Below are positions 6,781 through 7,067 of a stretch of 7,067 bases of DNA, one piece after another. The stretch is taken from NCBI GenBank assembly GCA_947259425.1, contig CAMYMO010000427.1:1-7067 (forward strand). The letters are read 5' to 3'. Made by a program: the position numbers and the translations under genes. The notes under the pieces are model-generated. The model had not been told where the DNA came from and made no database searches. It saw only the letters and a list, made by a program, of their open reading frames with translations. The stretch's first letter is position 1. Each line of letters begins with the position of its first letter. The stretch is from an uncultured Ectothiorhodospiraceae bacterium (lineage in GTDB: Bacteria; Pseudomonadota; Gammaproteobacteria; UBA6429; Thiohalophilaceae).

Positions 6781-7067
6781 ATGAGAGCAATCAAACCTGT
6801 CATGGTTGGCAAGTTAATTCTTTTTGTGCTGTTTCTCAGCCTTTCGTCCTGTGATGATGGCAGTAGTAGTGCGAGCGTCACTGCTGCGGCAAATGAACTG
6901 ACACAATTATCAATCATCGGCGCCGATTTGGATCCAACTTTTTTACCGAACCAATATACTTATAGCTCAACGCTGGGATATTTAAGCGACTCAATCAAGA
7001 TCGTCGCGGTACCGGCAACGGTAGGCGCTACGGTCACCGTCAATGGGATGGCGTTGGGAGCTGATAA
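6781..7067 (+). CDS. Lipoprotein with cadherin-like beta-sandwich domain (3' end outside window)
   Basis: The frame starts at ATG 6781 and is open for 95 codons to the right edge. Residues 1-23 form a lipoprotein signal peptide (KLILFVLFLSLSS) with lipobox LSSC, so Cys24 is the lipidated residue. It is followed by Asp-Asp and a Ser-rich linker. Asp at position +2 is the inner-membrane retention signal in E. coli, but this rule varies among bacteria. From residue 41, the pattern LTQLSIIGADLDPTFLPNQY then TYSSTL, VAVPATVGATVTVNG matches the cadherin-like beta-sandwich domain (PF12733), usually found in large envelope or surface proteins, often in repeats. A strong ribosome-binding site, GGGAGGAG at 6767-6774, sits 6 nt before the ATG. 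It is divergent from the binding-protein gene. What lies beyond the first domain is unseen. Confidence 0.85.
   Translation, partial: MRAIKPVMVGKLILFVLFLSLSSCDDGSSSASVTAAANELTQLSIIGADLDPTFLPNQYTYSSTLGYLSDSIKIVAVPATVGATVTVNGMALGAD

Overview
The window looks like chromosomal DNA of a free-living gammaproteobacterium. The supporting signs are an ECF sigma factor paired with a DUF3379-like anti-sigma factor, a TorS-type hybrid sensor kinase, a textbook CRP-type palindrome, an RpoE-like promoter and a lipoprotein signal. Genus or species cannot be named from this sequence. No rRNA, tRNA, CRISPR array or intact transposase was seen.

Layout. Six of the seven genes are on the minus strand. From right to left they form three probable transcription units. 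(a) 6334-2771: a Tat-exported, PotD-like solute-binding protein, then 18 bp later a 757-residue hybrid histidine kinase. (b) 2444-1300: a 3-His thiol dioxygenase-like cupin of the ADO/PCO type, then 29 bp later a small exported Sel1-repeat protein. A perfect TGTGA-N6-TCACA site lies about 115 bp upstream. (c) 981-1: an ECF sigma factor overlapping by 11 bp an anti-sigma factor that runs off the left edge. An RpoE-like promoter precedes the sigma gene and fits autoregulation. At the right edge, one plus-strand gene starts at 6781. It encodes a lipoprotein with a cadherin-like beta-sandwich domain and is cut by the window end.

Intergenic regions. Three stretches exceed 300 bp. 982-1299 holds the sigma promoter and an 84-bp inverted-repeat element resembling the ends of Y1-transposase-associated repeats. 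2445-2770 holds the CRP-type site and a protein-like plus-strand fragment with no start. 6335-6780 separates the divergent binding-protein and lipoprotein genes and holds only weak promoter candidates.

How the genes may work together. The most interesting unit is the binding protein plus kinase. No ABC permease or ATPase is next to the binding protein, and the kinase has a large helical periplasmic region. The pair may therefore be a sensor in which the soluble protein presents a ligand to the kinase, as TorT does for TorS. The kinase has a receiver but no Hpt domain, so a phosphotransfer partner would lie elsewhere. The other two units suggest envelope or redox stress signalling (sigma/anti-sigma) and CRP-controlled thiol oxidation. 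Both are inferences from family membership.
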